The notes beneath the pieces are model-generated. The model saw only the letters and a list, made by a program, of their open reading frames with translations. It made no database searches and was not told where the DNA came from. The position numbers and the translations under genes were made by a program. A DNA stretch of 64,000 nucleotides from Anaerotignum propionicum DSM 1682. Lineage in GTDB: Bacteria; Bacillota; Clostridia; Lachnospirales; Anaerotignaceae. This document shows, in pieces, positions 36,129 to 48,222 of this stretch; position 1 is the first letter of the stretch, and the number at the start of each line of letters is the position of its first letter. The stretch covers positions 1,798,001-1,862,000 of the forward strand of contig NZ_CP014223.1 in assembly GCF_001561955.1 (NCBI RefSeq), given 5' to 3'.

Positions 36129-37001
36129 TTATGCCTTCGCATTGGGTACAAATAATGCCTGTCCATATTTCTCAACACCAAATTCTCCAATTAATTTCTG
36201 GGTTTTTTCAGAAAGAATCCAATCAACAAACTTCTGCGCTTCCTCAAGATGCACATTGGGGTTTTTCTCAGGATTAACCGCAATTACACCATACTGGTTC
36301 AGCAAATCACTGGCCTTCTCGACTGCAATTGAAAGCTCAAGGGAATCCTCCATGCTCAGAAAAGTTCCACGGTCGCTCAAGGTATATGCCTTTTTTTCAT
36401 CAGCCATCTGAAGTACCTCTCCCATACCCTTACCCGCAGAAATATACCAATCTCCGGAAGGTTCAATGCCTGCCGTCTTCCATATTGAAAGCTCCTTCTT
36501 ATGTGTACCGGAATCATCCCCACGAGAAATAAACGTAATTTTATTTTCCTGTATGTATTTTAACGCTCCTACGATATCCGCTTTGCACTCCTCTGGTAAA
36601 GCTTCTTCATCTTTAGGTCCAACAAGAATAAAATCATTATACATAACGTCATACCGTTCAATACCAAAACCTTTTTCTACAAATTCCTCTTCTGAAGACT
36701 TAGCGTGAACTAAAAGTACATCTGCTTCACCTGTCTCTCCCATTGTCAATGCCTGTCCCGAACCAACGGCTACAACTTTCACCTCAATCCCAGTTTCACT
36801 TGTAAACACCGGAATAATTGCATCCAGTAATCCTGTTTGTTCCGTGGATGTGGTCGTGGCTAATACAATGGCACTTGCTTCATCCTGAGTAGTCTGGTCT
36901 GAAGCTTGCTGCTGCTTACATCCAGTTGTAAGTAATGTAAATCCTAAAATTAACAGTAATAAGGCCATGCTAACGTTATTGCGTTCTTTAAAAATCTTCA
37001 T
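36129..37001 (-). CDS. tupA: Tungstate-binding lipoprotein
   Basis: 290 residues with a lipoprotein signal (lipobox LLTTGC). The TupA hallmark TTTSTEQTGLLDAIIP is present, followed by GSGQALTMGETGEADVLLVH and ISRGDDSGTHKKE, which shape the oxyanion site. TupA binds tungstate with very high selectivity over molybdate, so this identifies the module as tungsten-directed. RBS GGAGGGG. Confidence 0.95.
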   Translation of the reverse strand: MKIFKERNNVSMALLLLILGFTLLTTGCKQQQASDQTTQDEASAIVLATTTSTEQTGLLDAIIPVFTSETGIEVKVVAVGSGQALTMGETGEADVLLVHAKSSEEEFVEKGFGIERYDVMYNDFILVGPKDEEALPEECKADIVGALKYIQENKITFISRGDDSGTHKKELSIWKTAGIEPSGDWYISAGKGMGEVLQMADEKKAYTLSDRGTFLSMEDSLELSIAVEKASDLLNQYGVIAVNPEKNPNVHLEEAQKFVDWILSEKTQKLIGEFGVEKYGQALFVPNAKA

Positions 37002-37135
37002 CTAAACCACCCCTCCATTTTATGATACCTACTTAATTTATGATAATAAAAAAACATTCAAGAAATAGAGTGCTTTAAAGAGCACCTAATTCCTTTCAAA
37101 ACGGGAGACATCACCTTTTTTAGGGATACCTATCG

Positions 37136-37170
37136 GGTATACTACCTTCGATCCCATTAGGAAGTATACC
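37136..37170 (-). promoter_or_regulatory. Hairpin in the tupA leader
   Basis: GGTATACT (37136-37143) is complementary to AGTATACC (37163-37170) in the 220 nt between the ThiF-like gene and tupA. It could be an operator or an RNA hairpin for tungstate-responsive control. I do not recognise the Moco riboswitch consensus here. Confidence 0.35.
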
Positions 37171-37221
37171 TTGGAATTGATTTTGCCTTTTCTTCATTCT
37201 TGAAACCAGATAAAATTAAGG

Positions 37222-37899
37222 TCATGGTTCAAGAATTTCAAATTCATTATTAAGCATATCGAAAAATAATATTTGCTCTCTAAGCACCCCCCCTTTATCA
37301 AGAAGTACCTTAAGGGCTTGAGATACCTGATAACTTGCAATGCAAGCCGGCGAAAAAGACGGGTTACCGATCTCGCTTTCAATCCCCTTAGCACTTGCTG
37401 TCATTAAACAGTTTCGAACCCACATATCCCCAGGAAAAATAACACTTACCTGTCCGTACCAACCTGCAATCGCACCATACACATATGGTATCTCCATCTC
37501 TCTGCAGGCTTCCACAAGTAAATATCTTGCAACATTTGAATCCAGTGCATCTATAACAATATCATGGCCTTTAATAATTTCCTTCACATTATCATTCTCA
37601 ATAAAATTCCATACGGAATTTACTTGTATGGTTGGATCAATTTTTCTTACACGTTCAGCAGCAATTGCCGTTTTCGGTTTTCCCAATGTATCCATAACAC
37701 AAAGCAATTGCCTGTTCAAGTTTGTCTCATCAAATACATCCCCATCGACGACAGTCAAATGTCCAATACCAACGCGGGCAAACATTTCGATAGCATACCC
37801 ACCTAGACCACCACAACCGATTACTGCAATTTTCTTGTGTTTCAGTTGTTGCTGTTCCTCGCCTGTAAAAATCCCATTTCGTTGAAATCGATTTGTCAT
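37222..37899 (-). CDS. ThiF/MoeB/HesA-family adenylyltransferase
   Basis: 225 residues from the ATG at 37899. ThiF fold: IAVIGCGGLGGYAIEMFARVG (ATP-binding), DGDVFDETNLNRQLL, then HDIVIDALDSNVARYLL. It adenylates the C-terminal glycine of a MoaD-type carrier. The two CxxC zinc motifs of E. coli MoeB are not complete here. It is the first gene of the tungsten module, the carriers being last. Confidence 0.85.
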   Translation of the reverse strand: MTNRFQRNGIFTGEEQQQLKHKKIAVIGCGGLGGYAIEMFARVGIGHLTVVDGDVFDETNLNRQLLCVMDTLGKPKTAIAAERVRKIDPTIQVNSVWNFIENDNVKEIIKGHDIVIDALDSNVARYLLVEACREMEIPYVYGAIAGWYGQVSVIFPGDMWVRNCLMTASAKGIESEIGNPSFSPACIASYQVSQALKVLLDKGGVLREQILFFDMLNNEFEILEP

Positions 37900-37920
37900 C
37901 CTTCTACACCACCCACACAT

Positions 37921-38513
37921 TTTCTAGTGTTTTTACTCATACATTGTTAATTTGTTAATTATTTTAGTATATAATGCAACGTATTTCACGTCAACAAAAA
38001 GAATTAAAATTAGTACAATTCTACGGAATGCAAGTTTAAGAAAAATTTATCAAACTCTCCAGTGAAAAAATACTTTGAGTACCCTTGATTCCAACAGGCG
38101 AGCGAATCAAATTAGATAGTCATCCAAGGCTGGCAAACTATGCTTAACTAATTGAGAGAATTATATTTTGTTTAAGTATCTGTTTACTCAGACTTGAACA
38201 TCCATTTTTTAGTGGTTAAATAACATGTTTATTAAGTCAAAGATACCATCACCTTTAATATTCTGTTATTAATATAACACATCCCTAATACAATAAGCCC
38301 AATGCCCTAGCTTGCAAAACTTCCATGTAGAGAATGGTTTATATATGGTGAAATATAAAAAACGTGGTAACCTACGCGGGATATTGCTCAATGTACTATG
38401 TTGCAGATGCATAAACATCATAAAAAGCAGAAAAAACTATTCAAACACAAAAAAGCTATAGAACACATATGTGATACTTATGCAGAATAAATCATACTTT
38501 CCTCCTTTTTAAA
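37921..38513. other. AT-rich stretch without a recognised gene
   Basis: No ORF with RBS and family similarity. A 38-codon plus-strand frame at 38346 (start MVKYKKRGNLRGILLN, three cysteines) has no good RBS and I do not call it. Confidence 0.4.
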
Positions 38514-38560
38514 CCAAAAAAGCTGATCACTCTGCAAATAAATTGCAGAAGTCATCAGCT
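38514..38560 (-). terminator. Terminator after the small-ORF unit
   Basis: AGCTGATCACTCTGCAA (38521-38537) pairs with TTGCAGAAGTCATCAGCT (38543-38560) with one bulge; the minus-strand transcript ends in UUUUUUGG. Located 12 nt after the stop codon of the 44-residue ORF. Confidence 0.8.
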
Positions 38561-38571
38561 AAATAAGCAGT

Positions 38572-38706
38572 TTAGGCGTATAGCCTTGGGAGAACTTCAT
38601 TCCTTTCATTAGCTGAAACCTCGTAATATCTTCTATCTGTACTATCATTTTTAATCATGTTTGCCGCAATCTTAGAAGCGGTTAATTTCTTGTTTTTCTT
38701 GTTCAT
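38572..38706 (-). CDS. 44-residue small protein under the M-box
   Basis: RBS GGAGG with 8 nt to the ATG. The product starts MNKKNKKLTASKIAANMI and is basic in its first part, with RRYYEV in the middle; no membrane helix. It is the last ORF of a short unit bounded by an M-box riboswitch and a strong terminator. No known family recognised. Its placement suggests a role when Mg2+ is low. Confidence 0.5.
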   Translation of the reverse strand: MNKKNKKLTASKIAANMIKNDSTDRRYYEVSANERNEVLPRLYA

Positions 38707-38783
38707 TGGTATATGCCTCCTTTTTTATTCTCGGCAAATGCCGGATAGATATACGAAGTCAGCATAAACCAAAGGACATAGCC

Positions 38784-38909
38784 TTATTGAATCAATTTAG
38801 GGCAGAAGAATAGAACGTAAAGCATATCTATACCACTATCCATTAATATACTATTTTGATTTTGACTGTGCCCGTCTGGATTTATGCTACTACTCCTTCC
38901 TTCGTCCAT
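38784..38909 (-). CDS. 41-residue small protein under the M-box
   Basis: RBS GGAGG, 7-9 nt before the ATG. The product starts MDEGRSSSINPDGHSQNQN and ends with a hydrophobic segment (DMLYVLFFCPKLIQ) that is too short for a safe membrane helix. It is the first ORF after the riboswitch terminator, 60 nt downstream. Not recognised. It may be a relic of a longer gene or a genuine micropeptide. Confidence 0.4.
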   Translation of the reverse strand: MDEGRSSSINPDGHSQNQNSILMDSGIDMLYVLFFCPKLIQ

Positions 38910-38967
38910 TCTTCTCACCTCCAAAATTTTTAATTTTGTGAACCTTTATAAAGTTTAGCAATAAAAA

Positions 38968-39002
38968 AACCCTTGCCATCACATTGAACAATGGCAAGGG
39001 TT
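38968..39002 (-). terminator. Riboswitch expression-platform terminator
   Basis: AACCCTTGCCAT (38968-38979) pairs perfectly with ATGGCAAGGGTT (38991-39002), and the minus-strand RNA continues with seven U residues. It follows the M-box aptamer directly, as expected for Mg2+-dependent transcription termination. Confidence 0.85.
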
Positions 39003-39009
39003 ATATCCC

Positions 39010-39232
39010 CAACAAAACACACTTACGGCATTAGTAGCCGAAGCGCATTAAAAAGACAGCGATAAACGCTGATTCTCCATCGTTCAAGCTTTAGCTTCAC
39101 AGGGCAATGAAATTACATTATTCCATACCTTGGTTTCGATATGGACTGTTTACCTTCTCATAGTGTCTCCACTACTCCGCGGCAGTAACCCGTATCCCTG
39201 TGGTAGCCTCACCTACCGATAATATTTAGTTC
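39010..39232 (-). ncRNA. M-box (ykoK-type) magnesium riboswitch
   Basis: On the minus strand the RNA contains the conserved M-box blocks in order: TCGGTAGGTGAGGCTACC (39219-39202), ACAGGGATACGGGTTACTGC, CCGCGGAG...GGAGACAC..., and near the 3' side GCCCTGTGAAGCTAAAGC then TTGAACGATGGAG. The order GGTAGGTGAGGC / GGGATACGG / TGCCGC / GCTAAAGC matches my knowledge of ykoK leaders. It ends in an intrinsic terminator, so high Mg2+ should stop transcription. No Mg transporter gene follows; the only ORFs before the next terminator are 41 and 44 codons. Confidence 0.85.
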
Positions 39233-39357
39233 TTTCATAGGGTACATCTTTAAAGGTAAATTGTCTTTTTATAGGAACATTAGACTCATTATAACTAATA
39301 TTAAAATATTTTTAATATGCAGTTATTATTACTTATCCATTAACTGATTGCTTATCT

Positions 39358-39402
39358 TATTACTGACAACAATGATAATGAGTCGCTAGACCGTCTTCTA
39401 TT
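39358..39402 (-). pseudogene. Highly decayed TauE/SafE fragment (second copy)
   Basis: The minus-strand segment CGGTCTAGCGACTCATTATC and following bases aligns with the N-terminal TauE fragment at 40917-41051 (GGTTTTGGTGGCTCATTACT region) at about 70 percent over 45 nt. The frame is broken. The remaining sequence in 39233-39507 shows nothing else. Confidence 0.4.
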
Positions 39403-39507
39403 AAAAAAGTAATTTCACCTTTTTCACCAAAAAAATGATCACATTGTAAGATATTATTTTTGATGCACTTATATACATCCCTTAATTTAAATAAAGATTA
39501 TTCAGTA

Positions 39508-40657
39508 TTATTTTGATGCACTAGTAGGAACGGCATAGGATTCCATAGCGGTTACATTCATTCCCCCAATGGCGTAAATCACATTATTAATTACTTTTGT
39601 TTGAAAAATCGACCTTTCTTTTTTCATTGATGGAAAAGTTGTCCATCTATTTATAGATGGATCAAAAGCCTCTGCTGACAATAAATCATTATCAGGGCCA
39701 AACGGTCCAGCGCCAAATCTTATTGTCAATGACCTCAGTTTGAAAAAAATGTCGGGCTGTGGACATATCCGAAAGAGTCGTCCATTTATTTACAGATGGA
39801 TCATAAACCTCAGTTGATGATAGTACCTTACCTAGATACTCTCCAACCTTTACGTTCCAAACCACCAATAGCATATATTTTGCCGTCAACGACTTCTGTT
39901 TGAAAAAAACATCTTGTTGCTGACATAGAAGCCAGTGTCTTCCATTGATCGGTAGTAGGATCATAAACCTCTACTACTGAAAGTGAACCCACACGGGAAA
40001 TATTATTCGTTCCCAGCGGGCCACTATATCCTCCAATGGCATATATTTTTCCATCAATAACTTCTGTTTGAAATTCCTGACGAGACGTTGGCATAGGTGC
40101 TAAAATAGTCCATATATCAGTAGAGGGATCATAAACCTCTGTTATTGGTGTCCTAGTCTCATCAGGAATAACCCCAAAATTATAGATTTTACCATCAACA
40201 ACTTCGGTCTGAATCCATTTAAATCTGATAGGACTTTCGGCATAGATGCCTTCTTTGACCAAGTATTTGTAGTAGGATCATAAACTTCTGTAGACGCTAC
40301 AAGCTCCCCAGTCCCCAGCTTACTGCCTCCAATGACATAAAGCTTACCGTCTAAAACTTCTGTTTGGAATTCCCACCGAGCTGTTGGCATAGAAGTGAGA
40401 TTAGTCCATGTATTCTTAGAAGGGTCGTAAACTTCTATGTGTGCAAATTTTTTTGTGTAATCGCTGTTCCAACTACCTCCGGTGGTATAGATTTTACCGT
40501 CAATTACTTCCGATTGAAATGTCAATCTCTTTGTAGGTATCGAAGCTAGTTCCATCCAGCTTGTTTTTTCCTCATTAGCATATACATTTGTAATCGGCAC
40601 GAATAGCACAGATACTACTACAAAACTCAAGATTTTAACCATTATTTTTTTCATCAT
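39508..40657 (-). pseudogene. Kelch-repeat secreted protein, frameshifted
   Basis: The 5' part encodes a signal peptide (MKKIMVKILSFVVVSVLF) and Kelch repeats with the family pattern TEVYDPSTxxW ... MPTARxxFQTEVIDGKIYAIGG. At least three frameshifts follow (near 40260, 39840 and 39710), each time with the Kelch pattern resuming in another frame; the end reads AMESYAVPTSASK. About seven repeats can be counted over 1150 nt, enough for one six- or seven-bladed propeller. As it stands it cannot make the whole protein. A shorter, similarly broken copy lies at 47323-47850. Confidence 0.85.
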
Positions 40658-40916
40658 TAAATCCTTTTCGTGTATTTGTCTGTAGAATTGTTAAAACCAG
40701 TATAGAACATTTCTTGAATATTGTAAATAACTGGATTTTATCACACCGATTATTAATCTTAATCAAAAATATTTTGTCATGATATTTGCCTATACACTCG
40801 TTACCATTCTATCTAAAAAGTCAAATTATTTAGCCTATTTTTACACACTGAATTTTCATTTCATTAAGTTTGATTATAAATTTTTTGCATAATAAGTAAT
40901 CTTAGTTGGGCTAAAG

Positions 40917-41051
40917 TTAAATCGGTACTGCAATTTCTGTAACCATATAGGCAGTTACTACTGGCAACAATAGTAATGAGCCACCAAAACCGGCTGCTCC
41001 GGAAATGAGTGCTGCAATAAAACTGCACAGTATAAGTATTATATAGTCCAC
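40917..41051 (-). pseudogene. N-terminal fragment of a TauE/SafE-family permease
   Basis: From a GTG at 41051 (RBS AAAGAGGTG) the frame encodes LILCSFIAALISGAAGFGGS followed by LLLLPVVTAYMVTE, the first helix-glycine-rich loop-helix of TauE/SafE sulfite exporters, and stops after 44 residues. Full-length members have about 250 residues, so only the start remains. Confidence 0.65.
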
Positions 41052-41085
41052 GTTAGCACCTCTTTCATCAGTGAATAATAGCTTA

Positions 41086-41448
41086 CTAAGAGAAAATGGC
41101 GTGGAGTATATACAGCAAAATAACTATCCAGACAAGCACAAAAGGGATAGCATATAACCAATTCTTTTTTGCTTTTAAGCTACCCTCGGCCTTTTCTCTA
41201 CATCTTTTCATAATGTCACTAGGAATTAATTTAACTGTCATTGCTATCAATGCGGGAAGTATGATGAGATCATCCAAATATCCTAAGACTGGGATGAAGT
41301 CTGGAATAAGATCGACGGGGGATAATGCATATACTACAACTATACCAGCTAAGATTTTAGCTGTGAAGGGTGTCTCTTTATCTTTCAATGCTATAAACAA
41401 AGTCGGAATATCTATTTTTAATTGGCGCGCTCTATCCTTTAAATTCAT
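41086..41448 (-). CDS. YkvA-family (DUF1232) membrane protein
   Basis: 120 residues. The DUF1232 core is clear: LAGIVVVYALSPVDLIPDFI then PVLGYLDDLIILPALI, and a second hydrophobic helix at the C-terminus (YAIPFVLVWIVILLYIL). The family is widespread with no established function. RBS AGGTGG. It stands alone among decayed genes and appears intact. Confidence 0.85.
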   Translation of the reverse strand: MNLKDRARQLKIDIPTLFIALKDKETPFTAKILAGIVVVYALSPVDLIPDFIPVLGYLDDLIILPALIAMTVKLIPSDIMKRCREKAEGSLKAKKNWLYAIPFVLVWIVILLYILHAIFS

Positions 41449-41514
41449 TAAAATCTTACCACCTTATCTAGTGCCTTTAAGTGTGACTTTACATGCCACA
41501 TTTATTCTTCAAAA

Positions 41515-42161
41515 CTATTCATTTGTAAATATTTCTCCGACGCACATACTCATAGAATAATCGTCTAACTCTATGATTTTTTCGACGTTAGTACTAACTG
41601 ACCAATCTTTTGTGTACTCTAGATAAATCCTTTCATCGGTTTGATAAATTCTAATTGAACTTATCATTGGAATAATCTTTCTTGCAGATATGGAACACAG
41701 GATCTTGCAGGATATGGTTCTGCATAAGTTCAAAAAAGTTCACAATAAATTGCATCCATATCTGAAAAATCCTTAATATCTGAAATAAAACCTTAGTTTT
41801 TATAACTTCTTCAAATGATTTCTCAGCGGTTTTCAAAAGTTCAGCCACTTTTTTCAGACTTTGCTCCCCATTGGGTTCCTGCTACGTAACGGAAGTTTAG
41901 CACATACAAGTAATCAACGCACTTTACACATCATGAAAAGCACCGGTTACTCGGGTTCTGTGTTTGATTTCTCGGTTAGTTGCCGAACCTAGCTTCAATT
42001 CACGGAGCTTTTCATCCACCTGTTTCGGCTTTTTCTCTTACAGACACTTTTGATTCCTGAATATAGGTTATTATGCCACAAAGAAGGTTTTAAAGCTATT
42101 TTGTCAACAGGTTTTCTTTATGATACCACCTAATTTAAAAGATTCCAATAACAACCATACA
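41515..42161. other. Stretch without a recognised intact gene
   Basis: Two overlapping minus-strand frames (41515-41733, ending SMCVGEIFTNE; 41651-41848, starting MAELLKTAEKSFEEV) have no convincing RBS or family. At 41850-42060 the minus strand contains NFRYVAGTQWGAKSEKSG and other protein-like pieces broken by stops. I read the stretch as decayed coding or insertion-sequence DNA. Confidence 0.4.
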
Positions 42162-44913
<2,752 letters not shown>

Positions 44914-45054
44914 CCAGATTCCTCGCTTATCCATTCCAATTTTAAAATATAAAATTCCTGTTTAAATATCCTGGAATCCTTGGACTAGATGATACAAAGC
45001 TTTTTAATCTATATCCTCCGAGGCGCAAGCAACTCGAAGGATATTTCTCCACTT

Positions 45055-46360
45055 TTATGACTTCGTAATGTGAAAAGCATACGTTTTGCTATCTCCGCCG
45101 AAGGAAGATGTTACTTTAATAATCAATTCATTTAAACCAGTATTGAGTGTATAGATAAGTCTTTGTGTATACGGAACACTTGTGCCATTTATCGTCACTT
45201 CAATGGTTGCACTAGTATCTTCTGGAATAACAGTTGCCTTCACCTTTGGTGCGGTAATGCTAGTTGTGTAATCGTAAGTGGTCTTCACAAAATTAACGCC
45301 TGGAATACCCGTTACACTTTGCAAATAAGCACTTGTTGCTTTCGCCACATTCACTGTATATGTTGTGTCCGCTAGCTGAGGTGCTGAAACTTTAAAAGGT
45401 ATACTTACGCTTCCTCCTACCTCCGGAATGGTTACTGGCCAAGGCATGCCACTTGTTACAGCGGTTCCATTCACTGCTATGGTGGCATTTACTCCCTCTT
45501 TTACGGGAGTAATATTCAAAGTCGTTGCCGTTGAATCTTGAGGGATACACACATTATACAATGTTGTATTCGAATCAAAGGAAGGTTTTAGAGAAATTTG
45601 GTTGTTTAGGTTATCTATTGCTGTTAAGCTTGTTAATCTTGTACTATCAGGCCTTGTAACCATAACGCTATAATTCTGTACCGGTCCTATTTGAGGGGTT
45701 ACCTGAATGGGTATCGTATTATTTCCAACAGCTAGAGGTATTGCACTAGAAGGCTGTCCACTCACTGCCGCAACACCATTAATTTTAAGCTGGGCGTTAG
45801 CATCCTCTAGTACGGCAGTTACCGTTGTTGATGCCACATTAAACCCTACAGTGGAGGAATAAGCGTATGTAGTTTTGCTAAATGTCGGCGTCAATGCTCC
45901 TGCACTGATAAGTAAGATACCCACTCGTAGGAATATCTCCCCAAACCTCAAAGCGTGCAATAGATGCATACGTGGGATGAATAGCCATACCACTGTTTGA
46001 GGCTATATATAACCTTACAAAACGTGTCAAAACAGGGGGGAAAGTACGATCTGTTGCACTTGCAGTATTGTCTGATACCGAATCCACTGTCCACCAATTC
46101 TGACTATCAAGGCTGCACTGCAAAGAGTATCCTTTCATATTATAAGTGTTCTGCCATTGTGCAGCACCTAGATTGCTTACAACCCATCTATTCACATAAT
46201 ATACACTTTGCAAATCCACCATGAGCGCAGCAGGCAAAGTGATGGTCAGCCATCTATCCTGTGGGGCGGTTATGGCTCCATCGGTTGTCCGTGAAGGCAC
46301 ATACGGAAACACAAAACTGCTCGCCGTAGGAAGCTTGCCATTCGTTAAGTTATAAGACAT
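45055..46360 (-). pseudogene. Discoidin plus cadherin-like repeat protein with one frameshift
   Basis: The ATG at 46360 (MSYNLTNGKLPTASSFVF, RBS AAAGGA) opens an F5/8 type C (discoidin-like) domain of about 140 residues (DRWLTITLPAALMVDLQSVY, RFVRLYIASN, SIARFEVWGDI). Near 45920 the frame shifts, and three cadherin-like beta-sandwich domains follow to 45055 (TFSKTTYAYSS, NYSVMVTRPDS, TTYTVNVAKATS, YAFHITKS). No signal peptide is seen. The single indel may be a phase-variation or sequencing issue; otherwise it is a recent pseudogene. It follows two tail-collar-like genes and probably was in one operon with them. Confidence 0.75.
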
Positions 46361-46392
46361 ATTGTTTCCATCCTTTCTGAAATCATATTTGC

Positions 46393-46638
46393 TTAGGAGC
46401 GTGTCGGATAAATGCCATATGTAACGATACAATACTGCATACTGGGATGCGGCTGTGCCCCCCCAAGGTCTGGCAGGGCAAAAGTCGTCCTCCCATCTCC
46501 GCCGTAAACAGGTCCTATCACTGAATATAGCATTTCGTTTCCTTGAATAGGTAAAATCCTGCCATCACATGGAAGGGTATATACCGGTATCCAATTAAAT
46601 GCGAAGAGCATGATTTCTCCTATAAAATCGTATTCCAT
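46393..46638 (-). CDS. Phage-tail-collar-like (microcystin-dependent-protein type) small protein
   Basis: 81 residues: FIGEIMLFAFNWIPVYTLPC, DGRILPIQGNEMLYSVIGPV, YGGDGRTTFALPDLGG. This is the tail-collar fold (PF07484-like) found in phage short-tail fibres and in bacterial MdpB-type proteins. It is the second of a tandem pair, the discoidin gene follows. RBS GGAGG. Probably a surface or particle component; role unknown. Confidence 0.8.
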   Translation of the reverse strand: MEYDFIGEIMLFAFNWIPVYTLPCDGRILPIQGNEMLYSVIGPVYGGDGRTTFALPDLGGAQPHPSMQYCIVTYGIYPTRS

Positions 46639-46691
46639 AAAATTACCTCCAATACAAAATAAAGATTTATAATTAATCTATCAAGCAATGC

Positions 46692-46949
46692 TTATGGTCT
46701 TGAAGGATAGAGGCCCTCCGTTGCGATGTAATAGTACAAATATCCGTCCGTTCTAAGAGATGCTTTGTTTGCACCATTGAGATCCGGCAGACAAAAAGTT
46801 GTACTTCCATTTCCTCCATAGGTAGCTCCCAATAGTGAATAAAGTGATTGGTTTTGCATTATTTGAAGCGTTTGCCCATTACATGGCGCCCACCCCTGTG
46901 GTGCAAACCCAAAAACAAAAAGTTGAATTTGTCCTAAAATTGGATCCAT
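46692..46949 (-). CDS. Phage-tail-collar-like small protein (first of pair)
   Basis: 85 residues: ILGQIQLFVFGFAPQGWAPC, NGQTLQIMQNQSLYSLLGAT, YGGNGSTTFCLPDLNG and the end YYYIATEGLYPSRP. Same family as its downstream neighbour, with about one third identical residues and a common C-terminal YPxR. Strong RBS (TAGGAGG). Intact, in contrast to nearby surface genes. Confidence 0.85.
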   Translation of the reverse strand: MDPILGQIQLFVFGFAPQGWAPCNGQTLQIMQNQSLYSLLGATYGGNGSTTFCLPDLNGANKASLRTDGYLYYYIATEGLYPSRP

Positions 46950-47322
46950 AATGTTTACCTCCTAAGTGTTTGTTTTTATTTTTTGCTACATTTTTTTGGT
47001 ACATGATAACGTTATTACCATTTTTACCAATTTACATTTTTTTTGTTATTTGAGAAAGAAGACGCCGACATTTTCTTTTCACTATATAAAAAGACAGAAT
47101 TCTAAAAAGTGTAAATATTAATTTCAAAAAAAAAATTTTTATTAGGTCCCATTTAAGAGAGTATTTTCCTTAAACTCCGCCCTGATTAACTAACCCACAA
47201 GACCAATCAAAGTTATATATAAAAAGTGCCACAAAAAGTGATATAACTAGCTTGTATTTGCTAGACGTCATTTTTTGAAGCACATATATACGGTACTTAA
47301 TTTCCCCAAAGATTACGCATGG
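46950..47322. other. AT-rich intergenic stretch
   Basis: Upstream region of the tail-collar pair. Poly-A/T tracts and no ORF of note; I see no clear promoter that I would commit to. Confidence 0.4.
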
Positions 47323-47850
47323 CTATTGCGTTGCATTTTTAGGAACGGCATATGATTCCATAGAAGGTGCATGCATTCCACCAATAAGTTGCGCGTGCTG
47401 TGGACATAGAGACCAAAATCGTCCATGTAATAGTGGATGGATCATAAACTTCTGCTGATGATATCGGGTCCATTTGGAATCCCCAACTTTATTATTTAAA
47501 CCTCCAATAGCATAAATTTTTCCGCTAATCACTTTTGTTTGTAATCAACACCTAGCTGTTGACAAAGAAGCTAAAGTTGTCCATTTATCAGTGGACGGAT
47601 CATAAACTTCTGCTGATGAAAGAGAATCAATACTACATTCGCAACCGGGCCCAACAAGGTGTACACCACTATATCCTCCAATGGCATAAATTTTACCATC
47701 AATAACTTCTGTTTGGAATCCCGAACGAGGCGTTGTCATAGGAGTCAAAACAGTCCATGTATCGGTAGAAGGATCATAAACTTCAGTTATTGATGTACAA
47801 GTGCCATATCGTCAAAATTTTCACACCTAATAACATATATTTTATTACCA
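47323..47850 (-). pseudogene. Second Kelch-repeat remnant
   Basis: Two frames carry Kelch repeats: 47748-47545 (MTTPRSGFQTEVIDGKIYAI, EVYDPSTDKWTTLASLSTAR) and 47532-47323 (ISGKIYAIGGLNN; end MESYAVPKNATQ). The end is nearly the same as that of the Kelch pseudogene at 39508-40657 (MESYAVPTSASK), so the two are paralogues. No signal peptide or start remains, and repeats are missing. Confidence 0.8.
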
Positions 47851-47981
47851 GTTCTTATCATAGAAGATTAGTATTTACAGACTTTTCTTCACACGCTCGT
47901 CTAACTATAACTAATATTGGATTTTGAAGGGCGAGATTGAAAATCAATCCCATCCCAACTATTGACATAGAGCCAAAATAA

Positions 47982-48017
47982 AAAGTAGGCAAGGTGGTTA
48001 AATTCCTTGTCTACTTT
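47982..48017. terminator. Terminator hairpin
   Basis: AAAGTAGGCAAGG (47982-47994) with CCTTGTCTACTTT (48005-48017), one G-U pair, 10-nt loop; A- and T-rich flanks on both sides. It coincides with the end of the coding fragment at 48017-48172. Confidence 0.65.
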
Positions 48018-48172
48018 CATTTTACGACTTCAACATAACAGGTGGTTATTTGTTCTTCCTTCCTTTCGTCAGTCGGAACCTCCGCTAAAGCTACAACATG
48101 AGTATACTCCGCATAAATCACAGTATATGTATAGGAATAACTTTTGTTTCCAGAACCTGTAAAGTGTAGCTA
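48017..48172 (-). pseudogene. 3' fragment of an unidentified gene
   Basis: A minus-strand frame without a start reads SYSYTYTVIYAEYTHVVALA then EVPTDERKEEQITTCYVEVV and stops at 48017, immediately before a terminator hairpin. The composition is protein-like; family not recognised. Frames upstream are closed, so only the last 45-50 codons remain. Confidence 0.3.
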
Positions 48173-48222
48173 CAGATTTCCTCAAAACTCTGTCCATACC
48201 ATCATAATAAATCTCTATCTTT

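Noticed and set aside
37002-37221. Possible molybdenum/tungsten cofactor riboswitch before tupA
   Set aside because: Only one 8-bp hairpin is seen; the conserved Moco RNA blocks are not recognised.
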